DNA from: Pseudomonas nitroreducens
Lineage (GTDB): Bacteria; Pseudomonadota; Gammaproteobacteria; Pseudomonadales; Pseudomonadaceae
Direction of reading: 5' to 3'
Assembly: GCF_024170165.1 (NCBI RefSeq)
Contig: NZ_JALJXP010000002.1
Span: 372,001-436,000, forward strand
DNA length: 64,000 nucleotides
Below are positions 35,218-44,783 of the stretch, piece after piece (within the stretch, counting starts at the first letter, position 1; the number at the start of each line of letters is the position of its first letter). Both the position numbers and the translations under genes were made by a program. The notes under the pieces are model-generated. The model was not told the origin of the DNA. It worked only from the letters and a program-made list of their open reading frames with translations, and did not search any database.

Positions 35218-36882
35218 TCACGCCACCGGAGCTTCCTCCTGTGTGCGCCCACTGGAAGGGATGACCTCCGCGCCGCGCGCGGGTTCGTTCAAAATCATCT
35301 GCGCAGCCTTTTCCGCAATCACCAGCACCGGCGAGCAACTGTTGCCGGAGGTCAGGCTGGGCATGATCGAAGCGTCGGCGATGCGCAGGCCGGGAATGCC
35401 GTGTACGCGCAGCTGGCTGTCCACCACCGCGCCCTCGCCCTGCCCCATGCGGCAGGTGCCGGCCGGGTGGAAGATGGTGGTGCCGATCTCGGCAGCGGCG
35501 CGGTGCAGGTCTTCCTCGGTCTGGTAGTCCGGACCGGGCTTGAACTCCACCGGATTGAAGCGCGCCAGCGCGGGCGCGGCAGCGATGCGGCGGGTCAGGC
35601 GGATGGCATCGGCGGCCACACGCAGGTCCTGCGGGTGGCTCAGGTAGTTGGGCTGGATCACCGGCTTGTCGCGCGGGTCCAGCGAACGCAGGGTGACCGT
35701 GCCACGGCTCAGCGGACGCAGGTCGCACACCGACGCGGTGAACGCCGGGAAGCTGTGCAGCGGCTCGCCGAAGCGCTCCAGCGACAACGGCTGCACGTGG
35801 TATTCGAGGTTGGCCGAACGCTGGTTCGGATCGGACTTGGCGAACGCGCCCAGCTGGCTCGGCGCCATGGACAGCGGGCCGCTGCGCTTGAACAGGTACT
35901 CCAGGCCCATGCCCATCTTGCCCCACAGCGTCGAGGCGATCTGGTTCAGCGAGGGTGCGCCGTTCATGCGGTAGATCAGGCGCAGCTGCAGGTGGTCCTG
36001 CAGGTTGCCGCCGACGCCGGAAAGCTCGTGGCGCACACCGACGCCGTGCTTCTCCAGCAACTCGCGCGGGCCGATGCCGGAGCGTTGCAGCAGCACCGGG
36101 GTGTTGATCGCGCCGGCGCAGAGAATCACTTCACGCCGGGCCCGCAACTCGCGCCGCGCCCCCTGCCAGTTCACTTCCAGCCCGGCGGCGCGGCCGTTCT
36201 CCAGCAGCACGCGCAGGGCCTCGACATTCGTCAGCACGGTGAGGTTGGGGCGGTTGGCGATGGGTCGCAGGAAGGCCTTCGAGGCGTTCCAGCGCACGCC
36301 GGAGCGCTGGTTCACCTGGAAGTAGCCGCAACCTTCATTGTCGCCGCCGTTGAAGTCCTCCACCGGGCGCACGCCGGACTGCGCCGCCGCCTCGCGGAAG
36401 GCATCGAGGATCGCCCACGACAGCCGCTGCTTCTCCACCCGCCATTCACCACCCGCGCCATGCAGCTCGCTCGACCCGGCAAAGTGGTCCTCCATCTTCA
36501 TGAACAGCGGCAGCAGGTCGTTCCAGCCCCAGCCGGGGTTGCCCTCGGCGGCCCAGCCGTCGTAGTCCAGCGCCTGGCCACGCATGTAGATCATGCCGTT
36601 GATCGACGAGCAGCCGCCCAAGGTGCGCCCGCGCGGGTATTTGATCGCGCGGCCGTTCAGGCCCGGCACCTGCTCAGTGTCGAAACACCAGTCGGTGCGC
36701 GGGTTGCCGATGCAATAGAGGTAACCGACGGGAATGTGGATCCAGGGATAGTTGTCCGGGCCGCCGGCTTCGAGCAGCAGCACGCGGTTGGCGGGGTCGG
36801 CGGACAGGCGGTTGGCCAGCAGGCAGCCGGCAGGGCCCGCGCCGACGATCAGGTAGTCATAAGCATCCAGTGCCTGGGGCAT
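35218..36882 (-). CDS. GMC-family oxidoreductase (choline/alcohol dehydrogenase-like)
   Basis: A 554-residue FAD enzyme oxidising an alcohol. The dinucleotide motif YDYLIVGAGPAGCLLANRLS is at the N-terminus, followed by the GMC signature GGCSSINGMIYMRGQALDYD and the second signature CAGAINTPVLLQRSGIGP. The C-terminal catalytic His lies in the region TIFHPAGTCRMG, and an Asn/His pair is expected near GNSCSPVLVIAEKAA. Related to BetA and long-chain or polyether alcohol dehydrogenases, with substrate open. It has no signal peptide. It is upstream of the MHS transporter and divergent from a LysR gene that may control both. Confidence 0.93.
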   Translation of the reverse strand: MPQALDAYDYLIVGAGPAGCLLANRLSADPANRVLLLEAGGPDNYPWIHIPVGYLYCIGNPRTDWCFDTEQVPGLNGRAIKYPRGRTLGGCSSINGMIYMRGQALDYDGWAAEGNPGWGWNDLLPLFMKMEDHFAGSSELHGAGGEWRVEKQRLSWAILDAFREAAAQSGVRPVEDFNGGDNEGCGYFQVNQRSGVRWNASKAFLRPIANRPNLTVLTNVEALRVLLENGRAAGLEVNWQGARRELRARREVILCAGAINTPVLLQRSGIGPRELLEKHGVGVRHELSGVGGNLQDHLQLRLIYRMNGAPSLNQIASTLWGKMGMGLEYLFKRSGPLSMAPSQLGAFAKSDPNQRSANLEYHVQPLSLERFGEPLHSFPAFTASVCDLRPLSRGTVTLRSLDPRDKPVIQPNYLSHPQDLRVAADAIRLTRRIAAAPALARFNPVEFKPGPDYQTEEDLHRAAAEIGTTIFHPAGTCRMGQGEGAVVDSQLRVHGIPGLRIADASIMPSLTSGNSCSPVLVIAEKAAQMILNEPARGAEVIPSSGRTQEEAPVA

Positions 36883-37006
36883 GGAGAAGTACCTCGTCGT
36901 GCTTGTTCTTTTTATCTGAGGACCGAGCCTAGCCGTTCGTTCGTGATAAAAGAACAGTCGTTTCGAGTCAGCTGCTGTGCGTTTTCTAACAACAAGGACT
37001 GCCGCG

Positions 37007-37912
37007 ATGTTCGACTGGAATGACCTGCGCTACTTCCTGGAGCTGCACCGCAGCGGCCGCCTGCTGACCACCGCCAAGCGCCTGGGCACCACCCACGCCA
37101 CCGTGGCGCGGCACATAGAGAGCATCGAGCGCGACCTCGGCACCCAGCTGTTCGCCCAGCACACCGGCGGCTACCAGCTCACCCCGGCCGGCCAGGCTCT
37201 GCTCAAGCACGCCGAGGCCATGGAGAACACCGCCCTCCTCGCCCAGGAGGAAATGAGCCAGGCCATCTCGCCGCTGGGGCAGATCCGCATCGGCGTCACC
37301 GAAGGACTGGGCACCATGTTCCTCGCCCCGCGCCTGGGCGAACTGATGCAACGCTACCCCGGCCTGGAAGTGGAACTGGTGTCGGTACCGCGCTTCGTCA
37401 GCATCACCAACCGCGAGGCCGACATCGCCATCACCCTGGAACGCCCGAGCGCCGACCTGGTGATCAGTCGCCTGCTCACCCGCTACCGCCTGAGCCTGTT
37501 CGCCAGCCCCGCCTACCTGGAAAAAGCCCCGCCCCTGCGCGACCGCGAAGACCTCAGCCGCCACCCGTGGATCGGCTACGTCGACGACCTGCTGTTCAGC
37601 CAGGAACTGCTGTTCCACCACAGCTTCTGCCGCCACCCGCAGGTGGTGTTCCGCAGCACCAGCGTGGTCGCCCAGCAACAGGCCGCCCAGGCTGGCATCG
37701 GCATCGCCATCCTCCCGCAGTACATGGGCCTGCACGACCCGCGACTGGTGCCGGTGCTGCCGGAGGAATTCATCGAACGGGAATACTGGATGTGCACCCG
37801 GCGCGAACTGCACCGCTCGGTGCGGCTGCGACTGGTGTGGGATTTTCTGGTGGAAGTCTGCGGGCGCGAGCAGGGGATTCTCGTGCAAGGCCAAACCACG
37901 GCATCGGCCTGA
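37007..37912 (+). CDS. LysR-family transcriptional regulator
   Basis: A 301-residue activator-type regulator. The N-terminal winged helix reads WNDLRYFLELHRSGRLLTTA, then KRLGTTHATVARHIESIERD; the His- and Thr-rich recognition helix is typical of the DSF/DmlR-like subgroup. The C-terminal effector domain follows from about residue 90. The ATG at 37007 after AAGGACT is chosen over one at 36977. It faces away from the GMC oxidoreductase gene across 124 bases, the classic arrangement for control of the divergent operon. Confidence 0.93.
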   Translation: MFDWNDLRYFLELHRSGRLLTTAKRLGTTHATVARHIESIERDLGTQLFAQHTGGYQLTPAGQALLKHAEAMENTALLAQEEMSQAISPLGQIRIGVTEGLGTMFLAPRLGELMQRYPGLEVELVSVPRFVSITNREADIAITLERPSADLVISRLLTRYRLSLFASPAYLEKAPPLRDREDLSRHPWIGYVDDLLFSQELLFHHSFCRHPQVVFRSTSVVAQQQAAQAGIGIAILPQYMGLHDPRLVPVLPEEFIEREYWMCTRRELHRSVRLRLVWDFLVEVCGREQGILVQGQTTASA

Positions 37913-38000
37913 CCTGTAGGAGCGAGCTTGCTCGCGAACCCGCCCACCACCGGCATCGCCGGGAGAGCTGTTCGCGAGCAAGCTCGCTCCTACAAGAACA
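37913..38000. repeat. REP pair (REPIN-like)
   Basis: TGTAGGAGCGAGCTTGCTCG and its reverse complement CGAGCAAGCTCGCTCCTACA face each other over a spacer of about 35 bases, a complete doublet between convergent genes. Confidence 0.88.
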
Positions 38001-38012
38001 AGAGCGGACGAG

Positions 38013-38495
38013 TTACTCCGCGCGGGCCTTCTCGACCTTCTCGGAAGCCGACCACAGGCGGTAGCGGACTTCGACGTCTTTCGGCGTGTAGATGACGATC
38101 GGCAGCTTGCTGTTGTAGCGCAGCACGAAGCCGTCGCCGACCACCGGGACGAACTCCTGGCGGGTCTTGCCGTCCGGGCAGGCCATCAGGGTGCTGGCCG
38201 GGCCGCTGACCTTGTCCAGGCGATAGTAGGGGTAGCCCCAGCCTTCCAGGGTCTGCTCTTCCAGGGTGCCGCCCAGGCGCTGGCGGTTGCAGTCGACGGT
38301 CAGCGTCTTGCCGGCGAGGATCTCGACCTTGAAGTTGTCTTCCTGCGCCTGCCTGGGCAGGTGGATGACCTGGCGCACGAAGCCGTCCTCGGCCTTGGGA
38401 TAAGGCGCGACGTCTTCCAGCTTGGCGGCGTTGGCGAAGGTGGCGGTGGCACTGAGCAGCAGCGCGGTGGGGAGGGTGAAACGTACGAACGGCAT
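38013..38495 (-). CDS. eco: Ecotin, periplasmic serine protease inhibitor
   Basis: Ecotin is a dimeric periplasmic inhibitor of trypsin-fold proteases such as elastase. The 160 residues have a signal peptide ([14 protein letters not shown], cleaved before AKLEDV) and the whole ecotin pattern: [51 protein letters not shown], and the reactive loop [10 protein letters not shown] with Met at P1. The two cysteines for the loop disulfide are present (VDCN and MACP). The C-terminal arm for dimerisation ([16 protein letters not shown]) is intact. It is transcribed alone. Confidence 0.97.
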   Translation of the reverse strand: MPFVRFTLPTALLLSATATFANAAKLEDVAPYPKAEDGFVRQVIHLPRQAQEDNFKVEILAGKTLTVDCNRQRLGGTLEEQTLEGWGYPYYRLDKVSGPASTLMACPDGKTRQEFVPVVGDGFVLRYNSKLPIVIYTPKDVEVRYRLWSASEKVEKARAE

Positions 38496-38519
38496 GAAGC
38501 CTCCTTGCAGAAATGAAGA

Positions 38520-38545
38520 ACGAACGCACCTTGTGGGTGCGTTCG
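38520..38545 (-). terminator. Terminator between DUF533 gene and ecotin gene
   Basis: CGAACGCACC and GGTGCGTTCG pair with a short loop; on the minus strand TTCTTCATTT follows. It ends the DUF533 transcript 24 bases before the eco start codon. Confidence 0.75.
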
Positions 38546-38604
38546 TCCGAGCGCTCTGACCGTCAAATTGTACGAACGCTCCTACAGCCGTACGCTGAGT
38601 TGTA

Positions 38605-39453
38605 TCAAGCTACTTCACCGCCGGCCTTGGCCTGCTGCTCCAGGTGGGCCTGGAGCTCCGGGGCGAGGTTGAGGTTGTAGGCGAGTTCGTCCAGGTAGGT
38701 GCGCTCGGTGCCCTGCTGGTCATCCACCAGCATTACGCTGACCAGGTACATCTCGGCGGCCACGGCCGGGTCGCCCTGGGCGGACTCGGCAACTTCGGCG
38801 GCGTCCAGTGGCTTGCGCACCTCGGCGTCGAGCCAGTCCTGCAGCTCAGGTTCATCGGCGTGCCGGGCGATCTCGGTCTGGATGGCGGCCTTTTCCTTTT
38901 CGTCGATGCGACCGTCGGCCTTGGCGGCGGCGATCATGGCGCGCAGGATCGCGTGGCTGTGGGCCTCGGCCTCGGGGCCGGAGAGCTGGTCCACGGTCAT
39001 CAGCGACTGCTGCTGAGGCGCCGCAGCCGGGTGCTGGCGCTGATAATTCTGATAAGCCTGGAAGGCCATCATGCCGAGGGATGCGAGCATGGCGTAGTTG
39101 ATACCGCCGCCGCTGCCCGTCCGGCCTTGCGGCGCGCCGCCGCTGTTCATGCCGCCCCCGAGCATGCCGCCGAGTACGTCGCCCAGGCCGCCGAGCCCGC
39201 CACCGGCGCCGCCGGAGGAACCGCCCAGCAAGCCACCCAGCAATCCGCCGAGGCCGCCGAGGCCTCCCGCGCCGCCGCCCTGTTGTGTCGCCGCGCCTTG
39301 GCTGCCGCGCAGCAGTTGTTCCAGTAGATCCGTAGTGTTCATGGAGTGACCCTCGCCGGCTTGCGTGGCGCGCCGGGCGGCGTCGCCAACCTGTTGCAGC
39401 AATGAGCTCTGACCTGCCTTGAGCAATTGATCGAAAAGAGATCCAGCATTCAT
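38605..39453 (-). CDS. DUF533/TerB-like protein with Gly-rich region, paralogue 1
   Basis: A 282-residue protein of the DUF533 (YebE) family. The C-terminal half is a helical TerB-like domain ([20 protein letters not shown], then [12 protein letters not shown] and [12 protein letters not shown]). The N-terminal half has two repeated openings ([14 protein letters not shown], then [12 protein letters not shown]) and a long Gly/Leu-rich low-complexity tract (about residues 60-115). A hydrophobic patch follows ([16 protein letters not shown]). The start at 39453 ([11 protein letters not shown]) parallels the paralogue's start. Function is unknown; membrane association is possible. It follows the second paralogue in the same direction. 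Confidence 0.88.
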   Translation of the reverse strand: MNAGSLFDQLLKAGQSSLLQQVGDAARRATQAGEGHSMNTTDLLEQLLRGSQGAATQQGGGAGGLGGLGGLLGGLLGGSSGGAGGGLGGLGDVLGGMLGGGMNSGGAPQGRTGSGGGINYAMLASLGMMAFQAYQNYQRQHPAAAPQQQSLMTVDQLSGPEAEAHSHAILRAMIAAAKADGRIDEKEKAAIQTEIARHADEPELQDWLDAEVRKPLDAAEVAESAQGDPAVAAEMYLVSVMLVDDQQGTERTYLDELAYNLNLAPELQAHLEQQAKAGGEVA

Positions 39454-39631
39454 GAGATGACAACTCTCGCTATGCGTTGGGCAACGATAGTCCCGCCACA
39501 CCGATGCGCCAGCGCCGTTCGCCGGCCGGGTGTCAGGGCGGGACACCCGGGGCGAAGCCTGCCGCTGCGAGAGCTTGGCAGCCAGGCGATTGCCGCCCGG
39601 CGCCGACTTCAGCCGGCGATTGCGAGGAAGG

Positions 39632-40354
39632 TCACGCGGGTACGGCGTCCAGCGCCTTCTGCGCCTGGGCTTCCAGCTCGACCTTGAGGCCGGCGTCGAG
39701 GCTCAGCTGGCGGGCCAGTTCGTCAAGGTAGGCGCGCTCCATATAGTTGGTTTCGTCGACCATCAGCAGGCTGGCCAGGTACATCTCGGCGGCCATTTCC
39801 TCGCTGGTGGCGGCGCGGGCGACTTCGGCCGGGTCCAGCGGCTTGGCCAGCTCGCGTTCGAGCCAGCCCTGCAACTCGACGTCGCCGGTGAGCTTGGCAA
39901 TTTCGCCATCGATCAGTTGGCGTTCGCGCTCATCGATATGTCCGTCGGCCTTCGCGGCGGCAACGATGGCCCGCAGGATGGCGTGGCTGTGCTGCTCGGC
40001 CTGCGCCGGGGGCAGGCGGTCGACGGTCTGCGGCTCGCCGCGCGGAGCGCTGGCCTGCTTCTGCTGCCAGTTGCCGTAGGCCTTGTAGGCGAGCACGCCG
40101 AGCGCCGCGAGGCCACCATAGGTGACGACCTTGCCGCCCATCTTGCGCGCCTTCTTGCTGCCCATCAGCAGGCCCAGCGCGCCCGCCGCCAGGGCGCCGC
40201 CACCGGCGCCGGAGAGCAGGCTGCCCAGGTCCAGGACGCCGCCCTTGCCGGACGATGAGGTTTGCTGACCGCCGTCCTGCCGGGCCACGCCCTTGTTCTG
40301 CAGGAGGTCCTGGCCGGATCTGAGGAGCTGGTCGAGCAGGCCGCGAGTGTTCAT
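39632..40354 (-). CDS. DUF533/TerB-like protein, paralogue 2
   Basis: A 240-residue paralogue of the next gene with the same plan: MNTRGLLDQLLRSGQDLLQN at the start, a Gly/Ala-rich hydrophobic segment (LLSGAGGGALAAGALGLLMG), a second hydrophobic stretch (VVTYGGLAALGVLAYKAYGN) and the TerB-like C-terminus (AILRAIVAAAKADGHIDERE, MYLASLLMVDETN). It lacks the long Gly tract. GGAG lies ten bases before the ATG at 40354. The two genes are 178 bases apart and probably arose by tandem duplication. No function is established. Confidence 0.88.
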   Translation of the reverse strand: MNTRGLLDQLLRSGQDLLQNKGVARQDGGQQTSSSGKGGVLDLGSLLSGAGGGALAAGALGLLMGSKKARKMGGKVVTYGGLAALGVLAYKAYGNWQQKQASAPRGEPQTVDRLPPAQAEQHSHAILRAIVAAAKADGHIDERERQLIDGEIAKLTGDVELQGWLERELAKPLDPAEVARAATSEEMAAEMYLASLLMVDETNYMERAYLDELARQLSLDAGLKVELEAQAQKALDAVPA

Positions 40355-40630
40355 GGCGATCTCCACTGGTCTATCGGAAATGGTGTCTATCGAAATTTGT
40401 GGATTCCGACTCTAGTCCAGCGCGGGCTTCGGACGCAGCGACAGTGTGCTTCCGGATATTGCGGCCCTTTGCCGGCGGGTCCGCAAGGCAATGGGGCGCT
40501 TTCATTCGATTAAAAAGAATGCTCCTATAGATTTTCGATAATCAACAATGAAATGCGCCGAGACCGGCTAGACAATGCTCTGGCTCGCGGTGTCGAGCGT
40601 TCCACCGACTTCGCAAGCGGTCCCCCGCCC

Positions 40631-41542
40631 ATGATGACGCTCCGCCAGATTCGCCATTTCATCGCCGTCGCCGAGACCGGCTCGATCTCCGCTGCCGCCC
40701 AGGCGGTGTTCATTTCCCAGTCCACCCTGACCCTCGCCATCCAGCAACTGGAAGAAGAGATCGGCGTGCGCCTGTTCGATCGCCACGCCAAGGGCATGAC
40801 CCTGACCCACCAGGGCCACCAGTTCCTGCGCCAAGCGCACCTGATCCTGGCCACGGTGGAGAACGCCAAGCGCAGCCTGCAGCAGAGCACCGACCAGGTG
40901 GCCGGCAGCCTGACCATCGGCGTGACCAGCCTGGTGGCGGGCTATTACCTGGCGGACCTGATCAACCGCTTCCAGCGCGCCTACCCCAACGTGCAGACCC
41001 GCGTGGTGGAGGACGAACGCCCCTATATCGAGCACCTGCTGGTGAGCGGCGAGATCGACGTCGGCGTGCTGATCCTCTCCAACCTGGAAGACCGCCACGC
41101 CCTGCAGACCGAGGTGCTGACCCACTCACCGCACCGCCTCTGGCTGCCGGCGCAGCACCCGCTGCTGGAGCGCGACAGCATCGGCCTGGCCGATGTGGCG
41201 GGCGAGCCATTGATCCAGCTGAACGCCGACGAGATGGGCCTGCACACCCAGCGCATCTGGTCCCGGGCCGGGCTGGTGCCGCAGGTGACGCTGCGCACGG
41301 CGTCGGTGGAAGCGGTGCGAAGCCTGGTGGCCGCGGGCCTGGGCCTGTCGATCCAGCCGGACATGACCTACCGCCCCTGGTCGCTGGAAGGCGACATCAT
41401 CGAGGCGCGGCCGCTGGTGGACCTTTCCGAGCCGCTGGACGTCGGCCTGGCCTGGCGTCGCGGCACCGCGCGGCCGCCGCTGGTGGACCCGTTCCTCACC
41501 GTGGCCCGCGAGCAGCCCAACGCGAAGAAGCTTTCCATCTGA
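40631..41542 (+). CDS. LysR-family transcriptional regulator
   Basis: A 303-residue LysR regulator with winged helix LRQIRHFIAVAETGSISAAA, then QAVFISQSTLTLAIQQLEEE, and an effector domain beginning near residue 90 (GSLTIGVTSLVAGYYLADLI). It belongs to the CynR/GltC-like type by overall look. Two start codons stand together (40631 and 40634). It lies 236 bases upstream of the aldehyde dehydrogenase and YdcSTUV genes, in the same direction, and is a good candidate for their regulator. A hairpin at 41550 separates the transcripts. Confidence 0.92.
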   Translation: MMTLRQIRHFIAVAETGSISAAAQAVFISQSTLTLAIQQLEEEIGVRLFDRHAKGMTLTHQGHQFLRQAHLILATVENAKRSLQQSTDQVAGSLTIGVTSLVAGYYLADLINRFQRAYPNVQTRVVEDERPYIEHLLVSGEIDVGVLILSNLEDRHALQTEVLTHSPHRLWLPAQHPLLERDSIGLADVAGEPLIQLNADEMGLHTQRIWSRAGLVPQVTLRTASVEAVRSLVAAGLGLSIQPDMTYRPWSLEGDIIEARPLVDLSEPLDVGLAWRRGTARPPLVDPFLTVAREQPNAKKLSI

Positions 41543-41546
41543 ATGC

Positions 41547-41632
41547 AGGGCGGATAACCGCTTGCGGTTATCCGCCGCCAGGATTCGGAATGGCGCTGAC
41601 GGCGGGTAACGCCTGGGGCGTTATCCGCCCTG
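41547..41632. repeat. Two hairpins of a GGCGGATAAC type
   Basis: GGCGGATAACCGC-TTG-CGGTTATCCGCC, and further on GCGGGTAACGCC with GGCGTTATCCGC, are two related palindromes after the LysR stop. The first could end its transcript. Motifs of this kind are common between pseudomonad genes. Confidence 0.7.
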
Positions 41633-41777
41633 CGGGTTCGGTGCAGCAAAGTCAGCCATTCGATTTAATCGAACGCCGCTTTCAGTAATTAGAATTTGTC
41701 GACCCCACGCCCGGACTCTAGTCTCTGCCCTCATACAAAGGGCCAGCTCCGGGTATCGCCCCCTCCGGAGCACGCAC

Positions 41778-43274
41778 ATGGCCACCGAAAACAAGACAGA
41801 TAAAAGACGAGTTTCCAAGATGACCGGTGCAACCCTGCATACCGCCTTGCTGATCGACGGCCAACTGGTCGCCGGCGAAGGCATGGCCGAGCCGATCATC
41901 AACCCGACCACGGGCGAAACCATCGTCAGCATCGCCGACGGCTCCCTGGATCAGGTCGAGCAGGCCATCGCTGCCGCGCACCGCGCCTTCCCCGCCTGGG
42001 CCCGCACCACCCCCGCACAGCGCGCCACCGCCCTGCTCGCCATCGCCGACGCCATCGACAAGCGTGCCAATGACCTCGCCCAGCTGGAATCGCTGAACTG
42101 CGGCAAGCCGCTGCACCTGGCGCGTCAGGACGACATCCCGGCCACCGCCGACGTGTTCCGCTTCTTCGCCGGCGCCGTGCGCTGCCAGCAGGGCCAGCTC
42201 GCCGGCGAATACGTGCCCGGCCACACCAGCATGGTGCGCCGCGACCCGGTCGGCGTGGTCGCCTCGATTGCGCCGTGGAACTACCCGCTGATGATGGCCG
42301 CGTGGAAGATCGCCCCCGCGCTGGCCGCCGGCAACACCCTGGTGTTCAAGCCGTCCGAGCACACCCCGCTGAGCATCCTGGCGCTGGCCCCGGCGCTGGC
42401 GGAAATCCTCCCCGCCGGCGTGATCAACATCGTCTGCGGTGGCGGCGAAGGTGTCGGCAGCCATCTGGTGAGCCACCCGAAGGTGCGCATGGTCTCCCTG
42501 ACCGGCGACATCGTCACCGGGCAGAAGATTCTCCAGGCCGCCGCGCGCACCCTCAAACGCACCCACCTGGAACTGGGCGGCAAGGCGCCGGTGATCGTCT
42601 GCAACGACGCCGACCTCGAAGCCGTGGTCCAGGGTGTGCGCACCCACGGTTACTACAACGCCGGCCAGGATTGCACCGCCGCTTGCCGCATCTATGCCCA
42701 GGCCGGTATCCATGACCGCCTCGTCGCCGAGCTGGGCGACGCCGTGGCCAGCATCCGCTTCGCCCGCAAGCGCGACGCCGACAACGAGATCAGCCCGCTG
42801 ATCAGCGCCCGCCAGCGCGACCGCGTGGCCAGCTTCGTCGAACGCGCCCTCGGCCAGCCGCACATCGAGCGCGTCACCGGCGCCGCCGTGCATTCGGGCC
42901 CCGGTTTCTACTACCAGCCGACCCTGCTGGCCGGCTGCAAGCAGCAGGACGAGATCGTCCAGCGCGAAGTGTTCGGCCCGGTGGTCACCGTGACCCGCTT
43001 CGACCAGCTGGAACAGGCGGTGGACTGGGCCAACGACTCCGAATACGGCCTGGCCTCCTCGGTGTGGACGCAGAACCTGGACAAGGCCTTCCAGATCGCC
43101 AACCGCCTGCAGTACGGCTGCACCTGGATCAACACCCATTTCATGCTCGCCAGCGAGATGCCCCACGGCGGGCTCAAGCGCTCGGGCTACGGCAAGGACC
43201 TGTCCAGCGACTCGCTGCAGGACTACAGCGTGGTGCGCCACATCATGGCGCGCCACGGCCAGCAACTGGATTGA
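41778..43274 (+). CDS. patD: Gamma-aminobutyraldehyde dehydrogenase-like enzyme, copy 1
   Basis: A 498-residue NAD-dependent aldehyde dehydrogenase of the PatD/YdcW type, oxidising 4-aminobutanal from putrescine or spermidine to GABA. Key sites are [25 protein letters not shown] (general base) and [14 protein letters not shown] (nucleophile Cys), and the C-terminus has [20 protein letters not shown]. The start at 41778 is preceded by CCGGAG at good spacing; a start at 41820 would better match its paralogue at 47837. It heads an operon-like run with the polyamine ABC importer, which fits the assignment. Confidence 0.88.
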   Translation: MATENKTDKRRVSKMTGATLHTALLIDGQLVAGEGMAEPIINPTTGETIVSIADGSLDQVEQAIAAAHRAFPAWARTTPAQRATALLAIADAIDKRANDLAQLESLNCGKPLHLARQDDIPATADVFRFFAGAVRCQQGQLAGEYVPGHTSMVRRDPVGVVASIAPWNYPLMMAAWKIAPALAAGNTLVFKPSEHTPLSILALAPALAEILPAGVINIVCGGGEGVGSHLVSHPKVRMVSLTGDIVTGQKILQAAARTLKRTHLELGGKAPVIVCNDADLEAVVQGVRTHGYYNAGQDCTAACRIYAQAGIHDRLVAELGDAVASIRFARKRDADNEISPLISARQRDRVASFVERALGQPHIERVTGAAVHSGPGFYYQPTLLAGCKQQDEIVQREVFGPVVTVTRFDQLEQAVDWANDSEYGLASSVWTQNLDKAFQIANRLQYGCTWINTHFMLASEMPHGGLKRSGYGKDLSSDSLQDYSVVRHIMARHGQQLD

Positions 43275-43393
43275 ACCATCCGGCGGGGGCTCCCGCCGGC
43301 ACATAAGAAACGCCCCCGCGGTAAGCCGCGAGAGGGCTGTTGCTCGATTGAACTGCCCCACCAATAGAGACAACAACGAGAGGGAGACACCCG

Positions 43394-44539
43394 ATGCGCA
43401 AGACAGCACTGCTCAGTGCCATCACCACCGCCCTGCTGGCCAGCGCCGGCGTCCAGGCTGCCGAGGCCCTGAAGGAAGTCGGCAAGGGCGAAGGCCGCCT
43501 GGACATCATCGCCTGGCCCGGCTACATCGAGCGCGGCCAGTCCGACAAGAACTACGACTGGGTCACCCAGTTCGAGAAGGACACCGGCTGCCAGGTCAAC
43601 GTGAAGACCGCGGCCACCTCCGACGAGATGGTCAGCCTGATGGCCAAGGGCGGCTACGACCTGGTCACTGCATCCGGCGACGCCTCCCTGCGCCTGATCT
43701 ACGGCAAGCGCGTGCAGCCGATCGACCCCTCGCTGATCCCCAACTGGAAGAACATCGACCCGCGTCTGAAGGACGCCGCCTGGTACGTGGTCAACGGCAA
43801 GACCTACGGCGCGCCGTACCAGTGGGGCCCGAACCTGCTGATGTACAACACCAAGATCTTCCCCACCGCGCCGGACAGCTGGAAGGTCGTGTTCGACGCC
43901 CAGAACCTGCCCGACGGCAAGCCGAACAAGGGCCGCGTGCAGGCCTACGACGGCCCGATCTACGTCGCCGACGCCGCGCTGTACCTGAAGGCCACCCAGC
44001 CGGAGCTGGGCATCACCGACCCGTACCAGCTCGACGAGAAACAGTACGCCGCCGTGGTCGAACTGCTGCGCAAGCAGCATGACCTGATCCACCGCTACTG
44101 GCACGACACCACCGTGCAGATGAGCGACTTCAAGAACGAAGGCGTCGCCGCTTCCAGCGCCTGGCCGTACCAGGCCAACGCCCTGAAGGCCGAAGGTCAG
44201 CCGATCGCCACGGTGTTCCCGAAGGAAGGCGTCACTGGCTGGGCCGACACCACCATGCTGCACGCCGATGCCCAGCACCCGAGCTGCGCCTACAAGTGGC
44301 TGAACTGGTCGCTGGAACCCAAGGTCCAGGGCGACGTGGCCGCCTGGTTCGGCTCCGTGCCGGCCGTGCCCGAAGGCTGCAAGGCCAGCACCCTGCTGGG
44401 CGGCGAAGGCTGCGCCACCAACGGCTACAACCAGTTCGACAAGATCGCGTTCTGGAAGACCCCGGTGGCCGAGGGTGGCAAGTTCGTCCCGTACAGCCGC
44501 TGGACCCAGGACTACATCGGGATCATGGGCGGCCGTTGA
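43394..44539 (+). CDS. ydcS: Polyamine-type ABC transporter substrate-binding protein (YdcS-like)
   Basis: A 381-residue periplasmic binding protein with signal peptide (ALLSAITTALLASAGVQA, cleaved before AEALKE). The mature protein shows GRLDIIAWPGYIERGQSDKN, YDLVTASGDASLRLIYGKRV and APYQWGPNLLMYNTKIFP, the PotD/YdcS fold. Four cysteines (TGCQV, PSCAYK, PEGCKAS, GEGCATN) may form disulfides. It follows the first aminobutyraldehyde dehydrogenase by 119 bases and precedes ATPase and permease genes, the same content as E. coli ydcSTUV-W. Confidence 0.92.
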   Translation: MRKTALLSAITTALLASAGVQAAEALKEVGKGEGRLDIIAWPGYIERGQSDKNYDWVTQFEKDTGCQVNVKTAATSDEMVSLMAKGGYDLVTASGDASLRLIYGKRVQPIDPSLIPNWKNIDPRLKDAAWYVVNGKTYGAPYQWGPNLLMYNTKIFPTAPDSWKVVFDAQNLPDGKPNKGRVQAYDGPIYVADAALYLKATQPELGITDPYQLDEKQYAAVVELLRKQHDLIHRYWHDTTVQMSDFKNEGVAASSAWPYQANALKAEGQPIATVFPKEGVTGWADTTMLHADAQHPSCAYKWLNWSLEPKVQGDVAAWFGSVPAVPEGCKASTLLGGEGCATNGYNQFDKIAFWKTPVAEGGKFVPYSRWTQDYIGIMGGR

Positions 44540-44568
44540 GGCAGGGGTTTCCCCCGAGCGCATGACTG

Positions 44569-44672
44569 GCTCCCCTCCCCCTTCAGGGAGAGGGGCTGGG
44601 GGAGAGGGTGATGCCGCTGGCTCCGATGCCCGGCCGCCCTCTCCCCAACCCTCTCCCTGAAGGGAGAGGGAG
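44569..44672. repeat. GAGAGGG-type inverted repeats
   Basis: CCCCTCCCCCTTCAGGGAGA, then CCCTCTCCCCAACCCTCTCC and CTGAAGGGAGAGGGAGCTGT, are palindromes built on CCCTCTCCCT. A matching set occurs at 47577-47722. They lie between the binding-protein and ATPase genes and may attenuate transcription after the first gene. Confidence 0.8.
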
Positions 44673-44783
44673 CTGTTCGGCGTAACGCCTACCCGCGAAC
44701 CACATCCGTACCGATTCACCCGTATCTCAGATTCACGGGCAGGGCTCCCCTACGCCGGATTCCTGCCCCTTGGAGCGTGCACC

